Below are positions 40,564 to 49,392 of a stretch of 64,000 nt of DNA, piece by piece (within the stretch, counting starts at the first letter, position 1; each line of letters opens with the position of its first letter). The notes below the pieces were generated by a model that searched no databases, was not told where the DNA came from, and worked only from the letters and a program-made list of their open reading frames with translations. Origin of the DNA: Rhodococcus sp. 105337 (GTDB lineage Bacteria > Actinomycetota > Actinomycetes > Mycobacteriales > Mycobacteriaceae); NCBI RefSeq assembly GCF_012844225.1, contig NZ_JABAGQ010000009.1, positions 1 to 64,000 of the forward strand, given 5' to 3'. Position numbers and translations under genes: made by a program.

Positions 40564-41490
40564 GTGAGTGACAGTTTGTGGCGCGGTGACGGGTTCGACC
40601 TCCGGCTTCGTCGTGAGGCAATGGCCTGGTTGACCGTGCGAACAAACGACGGACTCGATCCGATCAGTCGCCAGGACTTACTCGACTTCACGATCGATGG
40701 GAAGATGTTCCGGCTGATGGACCCGACGCGCGGGATTCGGAAACCCAAGGAGCTTTCTTCTGCTTTGTCCATCAGCACGACGTACCGCGCGCCCGGTGCG
40801 AAGCGTCCGTACGAGGATCAGGTCGGCTCGGATGGGCTTCTCCGCTACAAATGGTCGACGACCGACCCAAACAACATGGACAACAGGGGATTACGCGCTG
40901 CCATGAATGAGGGCGTTCCGCTGATCTGGTTCTACGGCGTGGGGCCGAGTTTGTTCCAGCCCATCTATCCGGTGTTCATCGTCGGGGAAGAACCTGGCGA
41001 ACATCAGTTCGTCATCGCCACAGAAGTCGCTCGCGATCTCCACCGTCCCGATTCGCAAGCCGAGGCGCAGCTTCGGCGTTACGTAGTGGCCGAGACGAAA
41101 CGTCGGCTCCATCAGCCTGTCTTTCGTGCCACTGTCATGCGTGCATATGAAACGCGATGCGCGGTCTGCGCTCTCGGACATAGCGAGCTGCTCGATGCTG
41201 CGCATATCGTGCCCGACTCGCACGACGCGGGTATTGCGTCGGTGACCAACGGGCTTGCTCTGTGCAAGATCCACCACGCCGCATACGACGTGAACATCCT
41301 TGGCATTACGCCGGATTTGGTCGTAGAGATCCGGAAAGATCTTCTCGACGAGATCGACGGTCCGATGCTCGAGCACGGTCTCAAGGAGCGGCACGGCCAG
41401 AAGCTCATGGTGGTTCCGCCGGCTCGCAATGAACGCCCTGATCCAGAACTCCTGGCGACAAGTTACAAGCGTTTTCTCAGCGCCGGGTAA
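40564..41490 (+). CDS. HNH endonuclease, restriction-type
   Basis: 308 residues from a GTG at 40564 preceded by AGGAGG. An ATG 45 bp earlier is open but lacks a ribosome-binding site. The C-terminal HNH domain is clear: 'CAVC' zinc knuckle, 'LDAAHIVPDSH', then 'NGLALCKIHHAAYD' with the second zinc site, typical of putative restriction HNH enzymes. The N-terminal about 180 residues are a separate domain, with 'DQVGSDGLLRYKW' and 'PLIWFYG', that probably senses DNA. It follows the helicase operon by 79 bp on the same strand and could be its nuclease or an independent modification-dependent enzyme. Confidence 0.85.
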   Translation: MSDSLWRGDGFDLRLRREAMAWLTVRTNDGLDPISRQDLLDFTIDGKMFRLMDPTRGIRKPKELSSALSISTTYRAPGAKRPYEDQVGSDGLLRYKWSTTDPNNMDNRGLRAAMNEGVPLIWFYGVGPSLFQPIYPVFIVGEEPGEHQFVIATEVARDLHRPDSQAEAQLRRYVVAETKRRLHQPVFRATVMRAYETRCAVCALGHSELLDAAHIVPDSHDAGIASVTNGLALCKIHHAAYDVNILGITPDLVVEIRKDLLDEIDGPMLEHGLKERHGQKLMVVPPARNERPDPELLATSYKRFLSAG

Positions 41491-41559
41491 GAAAAGGCGC
41501 TGGACGCGGTGGACGCGCTTCGCCGCCTCGATAGCTCGAGTGACGTCTGACGAGTGAAA

Positions 41560-41590
41560 GGGTGTGCGAGGGCTGGTCCCTCGCACACCC
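41560..41590. terminator. Perfect 13-bp hairpin between convergent genes
   Basis: GGGTGTGCGAGGG pairs with CCCTCGCACACCC around a CTGGT loop. It sits exactly between the convergent HNH gene and the DUF262 gene and probably terminates both, since the stem is symmetrical. It lies 6 bp from the DUF262 gene's stop. Confidence 0.75.
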
Positions 41591-41595
41591 CTAGC

Positions 41596-44466
41596 TCATC
41601 GCTTGTCTGCCGAAGGGGCAGATCGGTCGAGGTCGGTGACGCCGAAGAACTCTGTCACTCGGTTCAGGGTGTGCTCGTCGCGGAGCCTGCAGGCAGAATT
41701 CTGGTTCGCGAACAAACCGGCCTCGCGCAGTGCAGACTCGCGGTCGACAGTCCGTTCCCAAACGACGGGAACGATCCACTCCTGGTAGTCCTCGTCAGGG
41801 TCCGGGTTGTCGATCTCGTGCGTGTACGGACCGACCAGGTCGAGACTGCGGAAACTGACCTGCTTGCCGTCGACCTCGAGTGTCGCTCGGTCCGCCGGAG
41901 CGGCGGAGCCGGCGACTGTTCCGGCACCGACGTAGCCGACCTTCGGGACGTAGACGAAAACGCGATCTCCGACCTGAAGGTTCTTGAGGGTGTCGGAATA
42001 CCAACGGCCTCCGCCGGCTGACACGAACCCGTACTTGCGCGCGTCGTCCCAGTTTCGGGAATCGTTGACTTCGCCCAGGCAGACGTACCAGTCCTGCCCG
42101 TTCCACTCGGGCTTTTCCGAGGTCGGCGTCAGGTTCGTGTTTTCCGTCGTGGCCGGCTTTTGCGACGTACGGGTCGAGGGAGATGCCTTCGAGGCGGATT
42201 TGTTGGCCGTGTATCCGAACTGTGTGAGTCGATGCCGGGCGACATCGAGCTCCGTGTCGGTGAACAGTGTTTCGAAAGTGGGCTCGATGACGAGCGCCTC
42301 CACTGTGAGGTCGATGCGTCCTCGTTCCCACAGCTCGGAGAAGCCGTCCGAGATGGTCCTCGAGGCAAGGAGCTTCTTTGCTGTACCCAGAGGACCGATG
42401 TTCGCGACCATGCTTATGAAGTGGGTGGCGTTGTAGCCGGCTTCGCGTCGAGCACGGTCATAGAGCTCGCGGATGCGGGAACCGAACTCCGACTCGAGTT
42501 CGCTCGTTTTGTCGCCAGCTTCCTCGAGCAACTCTTCCGGTTCGGTCGACTCCGGGACGCCGGCAGCGGCCTCGTTGAGGTTGTTGACGAAACCGAGCAA
42601 AGCGTCCACGGATGTGAACACCTTGTAGCCGAGTTCCTCGAGACGTGGCAGGTCGGCTTCATCGGGATCGAGTTCGAGGATGACAGGATCGCCGACGCCG
42701 TGCTGCAGGCCGTCGGGCCAAAACGCTTCTGCCATGGACAGGAAGCGCCCGTTCGCGGGATCGGTGATCTCGGTGTCGACCTCCGGTTCCGCGAATCCGA
42801 GGTCGCGAAGCTCCGCGATCATTGCCTGAATCTGCAGAGTTCTCGGGTCATCGGGCTCTGTTTCCGTGACGGCGAGCGGCTGCAGCGACTCCTCTGCGCT
42901 TTGAGAACCGGACCGGAGCTCTTCCAAGAATGATTGGGCTGCCTCTGCGAGAAGTTCACGCCGTGCTGCGAGGAAGTCCGGGTAGCGGTCGACGGTCCAC
43001 AGTGCCGGATCGGTCGGAATCCACTGAGACGCGAGTACACCGGGATTCTTTGCTTCGACTTCCGCAAAGTACTTCTCCGGCGCACTCTTGCCAATCTCCA
43101 GGTTGGTGGCTTGGGTGAGGAAGCAGAAGTTCGCGATCGCATTGATCTCGTTGCGGTCGTATCGATCGCGCAGCAGGGCCTTCGGGAAGATGTGGTGGAC
43201 CTGCAGACTGGTGAGTTTTCCGAGCAGCTCTGCACGCAGTTCCAGCCCGCTGCCGAAGTCCCGGGCGCCCTTCACACGGGTGAGGAGGTAGAGCAAGGGG
43301 TAGAAGCGGGAGCCTCGCGTGGATCCGTCGAAGTCGTGCGGAAGCAGTTCGAGGTTTCCGCCGCGGACACGTTCGAGCGTGGCAATCAAACCGTCGACTC
43401 CGGAGTCTCGCACGGTGTCGTAGTCCTGTTGAAGGTAGCTCTCCGTCGACCCGCTGAAGCGACCCCAGAGCGCCGAGTGGACATACCAGTACAGGACTTT
43501 GTCGCGCTGAGCGGCGTCCGTGAACTTACCGCCGTTCAGTTCGAGCAGACGCGACACCACCGGGATCGCGTAGCGCCCCATCAGTACCCTGTCGTGGTCG
43601 AGACCGAGTCGTCCGGAAACTGCGTCGAGGAAGGTGCCGATGTGGGCGACCGACGATGTGAGCGCGCGCTCGAACTCGTCGGCTTGCACGCTGCTCAGTG
43701 CGGTAAACAGTGCACGCCCCCTCGCAACCGCGGTTGCGTTGCGCAGCAGCCAGTCCAAAGTGAAATCGAAGCCGGCCTTCTTCCACACCGCGAGGCTGTC
43801 GCGCATCACCTGACGGGCGGGTGGCCACTGTGCGCACAACGACGCGAGCGCAAGGTCGCCCTTCGAGAGTTTGGTGCCACCGGAGTTCACTCGGTTGAAG
43901 ATGTCGACCACCTCATCGACGGACTTGTCCAAACCGGTGATCTTCTCGACGTTGAACTCACGCTGCATAATCTGCGACAACGTGTTCAGGCGGTCGAGGT
44001 AGGTACTGGCCTTCTCGGCGTGGTTGGTAAAGGCGGTGAAGAAGGGCTTCAGACCCTCGCGGAACAATTGAGTGACACTCACCCAACACGGGTCCTCTGC
44101 CATGACCATCGGGCGATAGAACTCGAAGACTTCCGACTCGACGTTGAAGTACAAACCCGTGAACGCAGAGGGATCGCCTTCGAAGAATGGGGGAGGGGTG
44201 CCACGCACCACGCCGTACAGAGAGGTGACGCGCTGTTGCCCGTCGAGCAGAAGCTGCCGAACACCACCACTGGTGACCTCGCCACGTACAGCGATCTCAT
44301 TGGTCGCGGTCTCCCACATCAACAAGCCGCCCACGGGATAACTCCGGTAGAGCGAGCGCATCAGGCCTCGGACCTGATCCCGATTCCAGACGTAGCCGCG
44401 TTGAAACTCGGGGAGAAGAACGGTGCCCGAGTCGATCTCGTCGAGCAGGGTGGACAATTTGGGCAT
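41596..44466 (-). CDS. GmrSD-type DUF262/HNH restriction protein with EVE-like C-terminus
   Basis: A 956-residue single-chain relative of the GmrSD type IV restriction enzyme, which cuts DNA carrying modified cytosines. The DUF262 (GmrS-like) N-terminus has 'FQRGYVW' (21-27) and the nucleotide-binding DGQQR box (75-79). 'VHHIFPKALL' near residue 425, followed by 'NAIANFCFLT', is the HNH of the DUF1524 (GmrD-like) part. A helical domain with 'FSELWERGRIDLTVEALV' lies near 700-730. The last about 150 residues ('WYVCLGEVND', 'VGDRVFVYVPKVGYVG') resemble an EVE-like reader. It starts with ATG after an AGAGG element, 39 bp downstream of the UvrD-like gene with which it is co-transcribed. Confidence 0.85.
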   Translation of the reverse strand: MPKLSTLLDEIDSGTVLLPEFQRGYVWNRDQVRGLMRSLYRSYPVGGLLMWETATNEIAVRGEVTSGGVRQLLLDGQQRVTSLYGVVRGTPPPFFEGDPSAFTGLYFNVESEVFEFYRPMVMAEDPCWVSVTQLFREGLKPFFTAFTNHAEKASTYLDRLNTLSQIMQREFNVEKITGLDKSVDEVVDIFNRVNSGGTKLSKGDLALASLCAQWPPARQVMRDSLAVWKKAGFDFTLDWLLRNATAVARGRALFTALSSVQADEFERALTSSVAHIGTFLDAVSGRLGLDHDRVLMGRYAIPVVSRLLELNGGKFTDAAQRDKVLYWYVHSALWGRFSGSTESYLQQDYDTVRDSGVDGLIATLERVRGGNLELLPHDFDGSTRGSRFYPLLYLLTRVKGARDFGSGLELRAELLGKLTSLQVHHIFPKALLRDRYDRNEINAIANFCFLTQATNLEIGKSAPEKYFAEVEAKNPGVLASQWIPTDPALWTVDRYPDFLAARRELLAEAAQSFLEELRSGSQSAEESLQPLAVTETEPDDPRTLQIQAMIAELRDLGFAEPEVDTEITDPANGRFLSMAEAFWPDGLQHGVGDPVILELDPDEADLPRLEELGYKVFTSVDALLGFVNNLNEAAAGVPESTEPEELLEEAGDKTSELESEFGSRIRELYDRARREAGYNATHFISMVANIGPLGTAKKLLASRTISDGFSELWERGRIDLTVEALVIEPTFETLFTDTELDVARHRLTQFGYTANKSASKASPSTRTSQKPATTENTNLTPTSEKPEWNGQDWYVCLGEVNDSRNWDDARKYGFVSAGGGRWYSDTLKNLQVGDRVFVYVPKVGYVGAGTVAGSAAPADRATLEVDGKQVSFRSLDLVGPYTHEIDNPDPDEDYQEWIVPVVWERTVDRESALREAGLFANQNSACRLRDEHTLNRVTEFFGVTDLDRSAPSADKR

Positions 44467-44505
44467 TCGAAACCTCTCGGGAAAACAGAACTGTAGAGCG
44501 GGAAG

Positions 44506-46599
44506 TCAGATAAGCGGGGTGAGGAACGGGCTGGGTTCGCCATGCCAAGTCACCGACAGTTGCTCTCGCGCACGAGTACATGCGACGAACAGGAGAGAGC
44601 GTTCGCGTTGTACGTCGCGCTCGTGGCTGTGTTCGTCCTCGCTCACCGGGGTAACGGCATATGGAGCGGGAATCTGTTTACTGGTAGCGGCACCGACAGC
44701 CAGGCAACGAAACTCGAGACCTTTCATGCGGTGCATCGTTCCGATCGAGACACCGTCGTTGCCGTTGCGCGAGTCGGACAAGTCGGAATTCGGGATGCCC
44801 TGTTTCGTGAGAACACCCGCAAGGGACTCCCCGATTTTTTTGGACCGTACAGCGATCCCGATCTCCGACGGCGCGATTCCGCTTTCGATCCACTCCTGCA
44901 CTTTGTCGGCAATGAAAGCGAACTCGACATCTCGCGTTCCGAAGCCTCGAACGGCGGGGTGATCGCCGTGAATGTCCGAGCGACAGCCGGCAATCGAGTC
45001 GAACTGGTCGTTCATGTCGTCGATGCGACATCCCTGTATCAGGCCGAGACTCCACCGCAGAATCTCTGCAGTGGTGCGGTAGTTGATAGACAGACGGTTG
45101 GATCTTCCCGTTACCTTGATGCCGAGCTCGCGCAGACTGACATGGTTGTTGTAGATGCGCTGATGGGTGTCACCGGCGAGGAACAGGTCGTCTGACGCTT
45201 CCGGCACGGCAGCACGCAGGAACCGCCACTGATCGGGGCTCAGGTCCTGAGCTTCGTCGACAACAATGTGGCGGTAGGGCTTGTAGTCGCGTTGTTCGAG
45301 AATCTTCGTCGCTTCTCGACGCACGGTTTCGTGCGTGTGCAGCGCACGTGTCTTCAGTGCTTCTTCGAATTCCCAGACTGCTTGCCACACCTGTGCTTTC
45401 TGAGTGGCACCGAGTCGCCGCCCTCTACCTGTTCGCTTGGCAGCGAGGTACTCAGTTGCAGAACTGACACGTTGCGCGAGCACCACCTGGCGCCACTCTT
45501 CGCCGAGAAACGCTTCGGTGAAATCGATGTCCAGGTCGTCGATGATGCTTCGCCAGAGCTTCTTCTCGTCCGCGGAACTGACCATGTGGGGGCTACCGTG
45601 CACATCGCGGAAAACACGATGAGCGAGACGGTCGACGTGCTGGACGTCGATGCGGGACGTGACGTCGGAACCCTCAGCGAGCAGTTCGATGCCTTCTCCG
45701 AGTGAATCGGACAAGGTCGAGGTGAAGGTTGTCACGAGGACTTGTCCTTCGCCCCGTTCAGCCAATCGGCGTGCACGATGCAGCGCGACGACGGTCTTAC
45801 CGGTTCCCGGCCCGCCCGTTACACGCGCCGGTCCCCGATAGGTTGCATCCACCGCGGCCCGTTGCGCGGGGTGGAGATAGATCCGCCATAAAGCGAAGGG
45901 GTGGGCGAAGACCGCCATCATCTCCGCAGGACCGTCGACGAGAAGCACGCGGTCGGAGCTGCGTTTGATTGCGGCGTCGAGGTCGTCGGTGTCCACGGGT
46001 CCGTCGAGGATTTCGGCTCCGAGATCTGACCACACCTCGTCGGGAGTCATGCCGGCAGCGAGGCCGTAGAGGACCTGCCACTGGATAGTGGGGAAGTAGG
46101 GTTGGGCTGCGTCGAGCTGGGAGTCCTCAGCCAGCAGCCGCGCGAAGCGTATTGCCTTCTCGTCCAGTCCGAGCCGGGCAAGTTCGTTGTCCTTGACGTG
46201 CTCGAACAAATAGCTGGCAGAGACATTCTCGGATTCGTGATCGAGATGAGCCAGCTGCTCGTCAAGTGCGGCGTCATCGCGGACTTCGATGCCGCCGGTC
46301 GCTTGGTTGACGGAGACGTCGCGACGCTCCGCCCACACATACGCATCGTCGTGGGGTAGAACTTTCAGGAGAGTGTAGGTGTCCCCGTTCTTGGGGGCCA
46401 GCACGATGCCACGCCAGAACTGCGTGATGCGGATCGACCGGAAAAGGGGATTGCGTGCGTTCTTGATCTTCTCGAGATGGAGACCCGAGTGTGTGGCGGA
46501 GTCGAACTTCTCGAACACCTCTGTGACTCGAGCTTGGACTGTCGACTCGAGCTTCGTGAAGTCGAGGAGGAAGCCCTTGTCGATCGCAAGTGTTGCCAA
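44506..46599 (-). CDS. UvrD-like SF1 helicase with RelE/ParE-like N-terminus
   Basis: A 697-residue protein starting at TTG 46599. The first about 95 residues ('HLEKIKNARNP..RSIRI', 'DTYTLLKVLPHDDAYVWA') have the shape of a RelE/ParE toxin fold. The rest is a UvrD/Rep-type helicase: Walker A GGPGTGKT at 262-269, 'VVDEAQDL' near 453, 'INYRTTAEI', and C-terminal 'TMHRMKGLEF' and 'ACTRAREQL'. Proteins with this layout are common next to defence genes; whether the RelE-like part is active is unknown. It is the first gene of a pair with the DUF262/HNH protein, suggesting a helicase feeding a modification-dependent nuclease. Confidence 0.85.
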   Translation of the reverse strand: MATLAIDKGFLLDFTKLESTVQARVTEVFEKFDSATHSGLHLEKIKNARNPLFRSIRITQFWRGIVLAPKNGDTYTLLKVLPHDDAYVWAERRDVSVNQATGGIEVRDDAALDEQLAHLDHESENVSASYLFEHVKDNELARLGLDEKAIRFARLLAEDSQLDAAQPYFPTIQWQVLYGLAAGMTPDEVWSDLGAEILDGPVDTDDLDAAIKRSSDRVLLVDGPAEMMAVFAHPFALWRIYLHPAQRAAVDATYRGPARVTGGPGTGKTVVALHRARRLAERGEGQVLVTTFTSTLSDSLGEGIELLAEGSDVTSRIDVQHVDRLAHRVFRDVHGSPHMVSSADEKKLWRSIIDDLDIDFTEAFLGEEWRQVVLAQRVSSATEYLAAKRTGRGRRLGATQKAQVWQAVWEFEEALKTRALHTHETVRREATKILEQRDYKPYRHIVVDEAQDLSPDQWRFLRAAVPEASDDLFLAGDTHQRIYNNHVSLRELGIKVTGRSNRLSINYRTTAEILRWSLGLIQGCRIDDMNDQFDSIAGCRSDIHGDHPAVRGFGTRDVEFAFIADKVQEWIESGIAPSEIGIAVRSKKIGESLAGVLTKQGIPNSDLSDSRNGNDGVSIGTMHRMKGLEFRCLAVGAATSKQIPAPYAVTPVSEDEHSHERDVQRERSLLFVACTRAREQLSVTWHGEPSPFLTPLI

Positions 46600-46836
46600 T
46601 ATGCCAGCCCTCGTTCCCCGCTCCGCTGATTACCTGTTCATCGTGTTGTCGTTCCGACGAACCGAGACATTACGGATATGGGACGACAGGATCGCACTAC
46701 ACCCTGAACACGAATGACGGGTCGGGCTGTCGGGGTGGGTGCGAAGCGACCGGTAGCCCGGGGAGACTAGGAATCGCGTGGTCTTGTCTCGGCACCGGGC
46801 CGACCGTCATAGCCCCTCAACCTTTGGCGCGTCCGG

Positions 46837-47505
46837 CTATGGGTACCGCCCACCGACGCCCGGATTTGCCAGTACGGGGAGCGCCCGAGCACGCGTACGC
46901 GCATCGCTTCGGATCACACTCATTCGCGCCGCAAAACGGCAGTTAGCGTTACCGGAAATATTGAGCGGCAACACCAACTTCCCGAACAGCCGTGACTCGA
47001 GCTCCCAGGGCGCATCGTCCGCAATCCAGGACACACGAGCATGCTCGTGCATCCACCGAGACAGTTCCCGCTCGCCTTCGCCGAAGTGCATCCGAGTGCC
47101 GGAACCGAATCGTCGGAGTTCGAACCCGAGCGTAGGCGCCAAGAGGCACCCGAGGCTCAGACGTAGCGTCGAACCTTCCGCGTTGCCGGCATAGTGCGTC
47201 GTGATCCTGGAGCGAAGTGTTTGGCTGCTGACGAGAGTTCCGGTCTTCGGCGGAGCTTTAGGGCTGATGCCCACATACAGAAGTGTCAGGCCGTCACGCT
47301 GGATACAGCCGGAAGCCTCCACTTCGCCTGGTAGCTCATCGAACCACCATGCATATACCCCGCCCTCCTTCGGAACCGGAGTGCCGCGCCCGACCGCTAC
47401 GTCGCGGCGCACCGGTCCGTTTGACAAGATCCCTTGGACATCGACGTCCACTTCATAGATATCAGAAGCGCGTTGGTCAAGCTGTTGCGTCACGGCGATG
47501 AACAT
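46837..47505 (-). CDS. GIY-YIG nuclease family protein
   Basis: A 222-residue protein with a variant GIY-YIG signature: 'GGVYAWWF' near 48-55 and 'LLYVGIS' near 75-81, followed by an Arg in 'LRSRITTHY' and 'LRLSLGCLL'. The 'HARVSWIAD...WELESRLF...LPLN' C-terminal half is characteristic of a small actinobacterial GIY-YIG family often described as hypothetical. It starts at an ATG (47505) without an obvious ribosome-binding site and is flanked by gaps of about 240 and 180 bp, so it is probably a single-gene unit. Its substrate is unknown. Confidence 0.75.
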   Translation of the reverse strand: MFIAVTQQLDQRASDIYEVDVDVQGILSNGPVRRDVAVGRGTPVPKEGGVYAWWFDELPGEVEASGCIQRDGLTLLYVGISPKAPPKTGTLVSSQTLRSRITTHYAGNAEGSTLRLSLGCLLAPTLGFELRRFGSGTRMHFGEGERELSRWMHEHARVSWIADDAPWELESRLFGKLVLPLNISGNANCRFAARMSVIRSDARTRARALPVLANPGVGGRYP

Positions 47506-47686
47506 AACAACGGCTTACGAAAGGATCGAGCACCTACGCCTCGACCTCGTCACACGCGGTGATGCTATGGGCCGGGCTGAGACCTCGACCTCGCGCTAGT
47601 GAGCGCGCACGGGACACGTCGAAAGGTGCTTGTGACCAGAGTATTAGCGATCAGCACCGCGATTATCGCCTCAGAGCGATCGTGCT

Positions 47687-49360
47687 TCACTGCAGATCTC
47701 GCAGCGACCGCCCGTCGGTCAGCCTCCAATCTCGCCATCCGTTCCGGCTGCGACCACACTTCTCGATCAGGGGAGTCGACGGGTCGTCGTACTCTTTGTC
47801 CTCGAAACGGATTCGTCCGTCACCGGTCACCGTCGCGGTGTGAACGAGACCTGCCGGGGCGTCGCGATAGCAAAGGGTTTCGCCGGCACGCAGTCGGCCG
47901 TCCTTCACGTGCTCGTACAAGGACCCAACTGCGGTGGAAGCCTCTCCGGCCGTCGCCCATTGCTCGATCCGGACTTTGTTTTCGGCCTCGGGACGAGATC
48001 CCCCGACCAGCTGGCCGACGCCTCGTCCCACGAATCCCAATCCCGCTCCTGCGCCGGCGAGTCCGGCGCCGAGTGCTCGGCCGGCTCCCGCTGCGGCCGA
48101 CCCTCCTACCGACAGGGCTCGGCTACCCACTTCTGCGAAGGCGTCAGCGATAGAAGGTTTCTCGACTGCCACCCACTCGGTGATCTGTCGACCGCGCGCC
48201 TCGGCGAACCCTTCGAGATCGTCCCGGAGCTTGACGATGTCGTGGGACAGATTGTGGGTAGCGCCCCACCGGAAGCCGTCGAGCCGGTTCATACGTGTGA
48301 ATTCGGACAGATGCTCGCGCGCGTGGTGTAACAACGCGCCGTCCTGGTCGGCGTTGTCCTCGAGGAGTCGGCGGGCGTCATCGAGCACCATCTGAAGATG
48401 ATTGGCCTCGGTTGCCTGAACCCGTGCTATCCGGAGTCGCTGCCACAGGTATAGCGATTGCTCGCTGACAACCAGAAGATGAAGAGTCTCGCCGAGACGG
48501 TTGTCGTCGAGAGCCTTTCTCAGATAGTCGGCGCGCTCATGTACAGGCTTCGTCGAGTCGAAACCGCCGAGAGTACGTTTCGCGTGTTCGCGTAGGCGCT
48601 CGATGGTGACGACGAGCTTCGGCCCGAGGCCTGCGACGGATTCCCAGTCGGTGTTCGTGAGGATCTGGTGTTCATCGAGTTGCGTAGTGAGGCGACTCAA
48701 CACGACGTAGTGGCCGCGGACATCGCCGGCACGGGAAGCCTCGGCGAGCATAAGGACTCGTTCGACCTTGCTCTCGACACGGGCAACTGATTTTTCCACG
48801 GACGCGATGGCACTGGCGAGTGCAACTTGGACCGCCAACAATTGGACAGACGCCATTCGTCCAGGCGCCATGGACACCTTCTGCCACTGCATCTGATGCG
48901 AGAATTTTCCTGCGCTGTCGACCAACGTTCCGCGGAAGAAGCCGTTGCCGACGGGGAGTGCGCGCGCCGTCTTCAATGCCTCGACGGTTTTGGAGGAGAG
49001 CCGTACGAACTCACCGGCGTGTGACGACATCGCCACACCCGCCGCCGCAATCGCACCAGCGTGCGCTGCGACCACGGGAGAGACGTCGGCGGTCTCAATC
49101 GCATCCGACACAAGCCCGCGAAGTTCGGTCACATACCTGGCAACGGCGCTCGGATCACCACACACGAGCAAACCTTCGGGCTCTACACACAGTGCGACGT
49201 CGGTGCCGGGCTCGTCGCTTGCCGGCACAACGGCCGCACCCATCGTCCGTGCCAACTCGTTCATCCGCTTGCTCTCCTCCGATTCGGCCCGACGGACCGA
49301 GAACATACCCTGTAATTCCGACATTGGGACGAGGCGGATGGACGTACGGGTCGGGGGCAT
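47687..49360 (-). CDS. Helical/coiled protein with Gly-rich segment and RAMA-like C-terminal domain
   Basis: 557 residues from the ATG at 49360; an alternative ATG at 49324 loses 12 residues. Most of the protein is helical, with long heptad-like runs ('SVEKSVARVESKVERVLMLAE', then 'LREHAKRTLGG'). A Gly/Ala-rich segment near 430-460 could be membrane-active or flexible. The last 45 residues ('GDGRIRFEDKEYDDPSTPL', then 'NGWRDWRLTDGRSLRDL') match the RAMA outline well: a beta hairpin, small-residue helix, NGW..W and a terminal L-R-D-L. It begins 32 bp after the GIY-YIG-EVE gene ends, so the two are likely co-transcribed, giving a reader protein paired with a nuclease. Confidence 0.65.
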   Translation of the reverse strand: MPPTRTSIRLVPMSELQGMFSVRRAESEESKRMNELARTMGAAVVPASDEPGTDVALCVEPEGLLVCGDPSAVARYVTELRGLVSDAIETADVSPVVAAHAGAIAAAGVAMSSHAGEFVRLSSKTVEALKTARALPVGNGFFRGTLVDSAGKFSHQMQWQKVSMAPGRMASVQLLAVQVALASAIASVEKSVARVESKVERVLMLAEASRAGDVRGHYVVLSRLTTQLDEHQILTNTDWESVAGLGPKLVVTIERLREHAKRTLGGFDSTKPVHERADYLRKALDDNRLGETLHLLVVSEQSLYLWQRLRIARVQATEANHLQMVLDDARRLLEDNADQDGALLHHAREHLSEFTRMNRLDGFRWGATHNLSHDIVKLRDDLEGFAEARGRQITEWVAVEKPSIADAFAEVGSRALSVGGSAAAGAGRALGAGLAGAGAGLGFVGRGVGQLVGGSRPEAENKVRIEQWATAGEASTAVGSLYEHVKDGRLRAGETLCYRDAPAGLVHTATVTGDGRIRFEDKEYDDPSTPLIEKCGRSRNGWRDWRLTDGRSLRDLQ

Positions 49361-49392
49361 GACTCGACACCTGATCCGCAGCGGCGAGTCTT

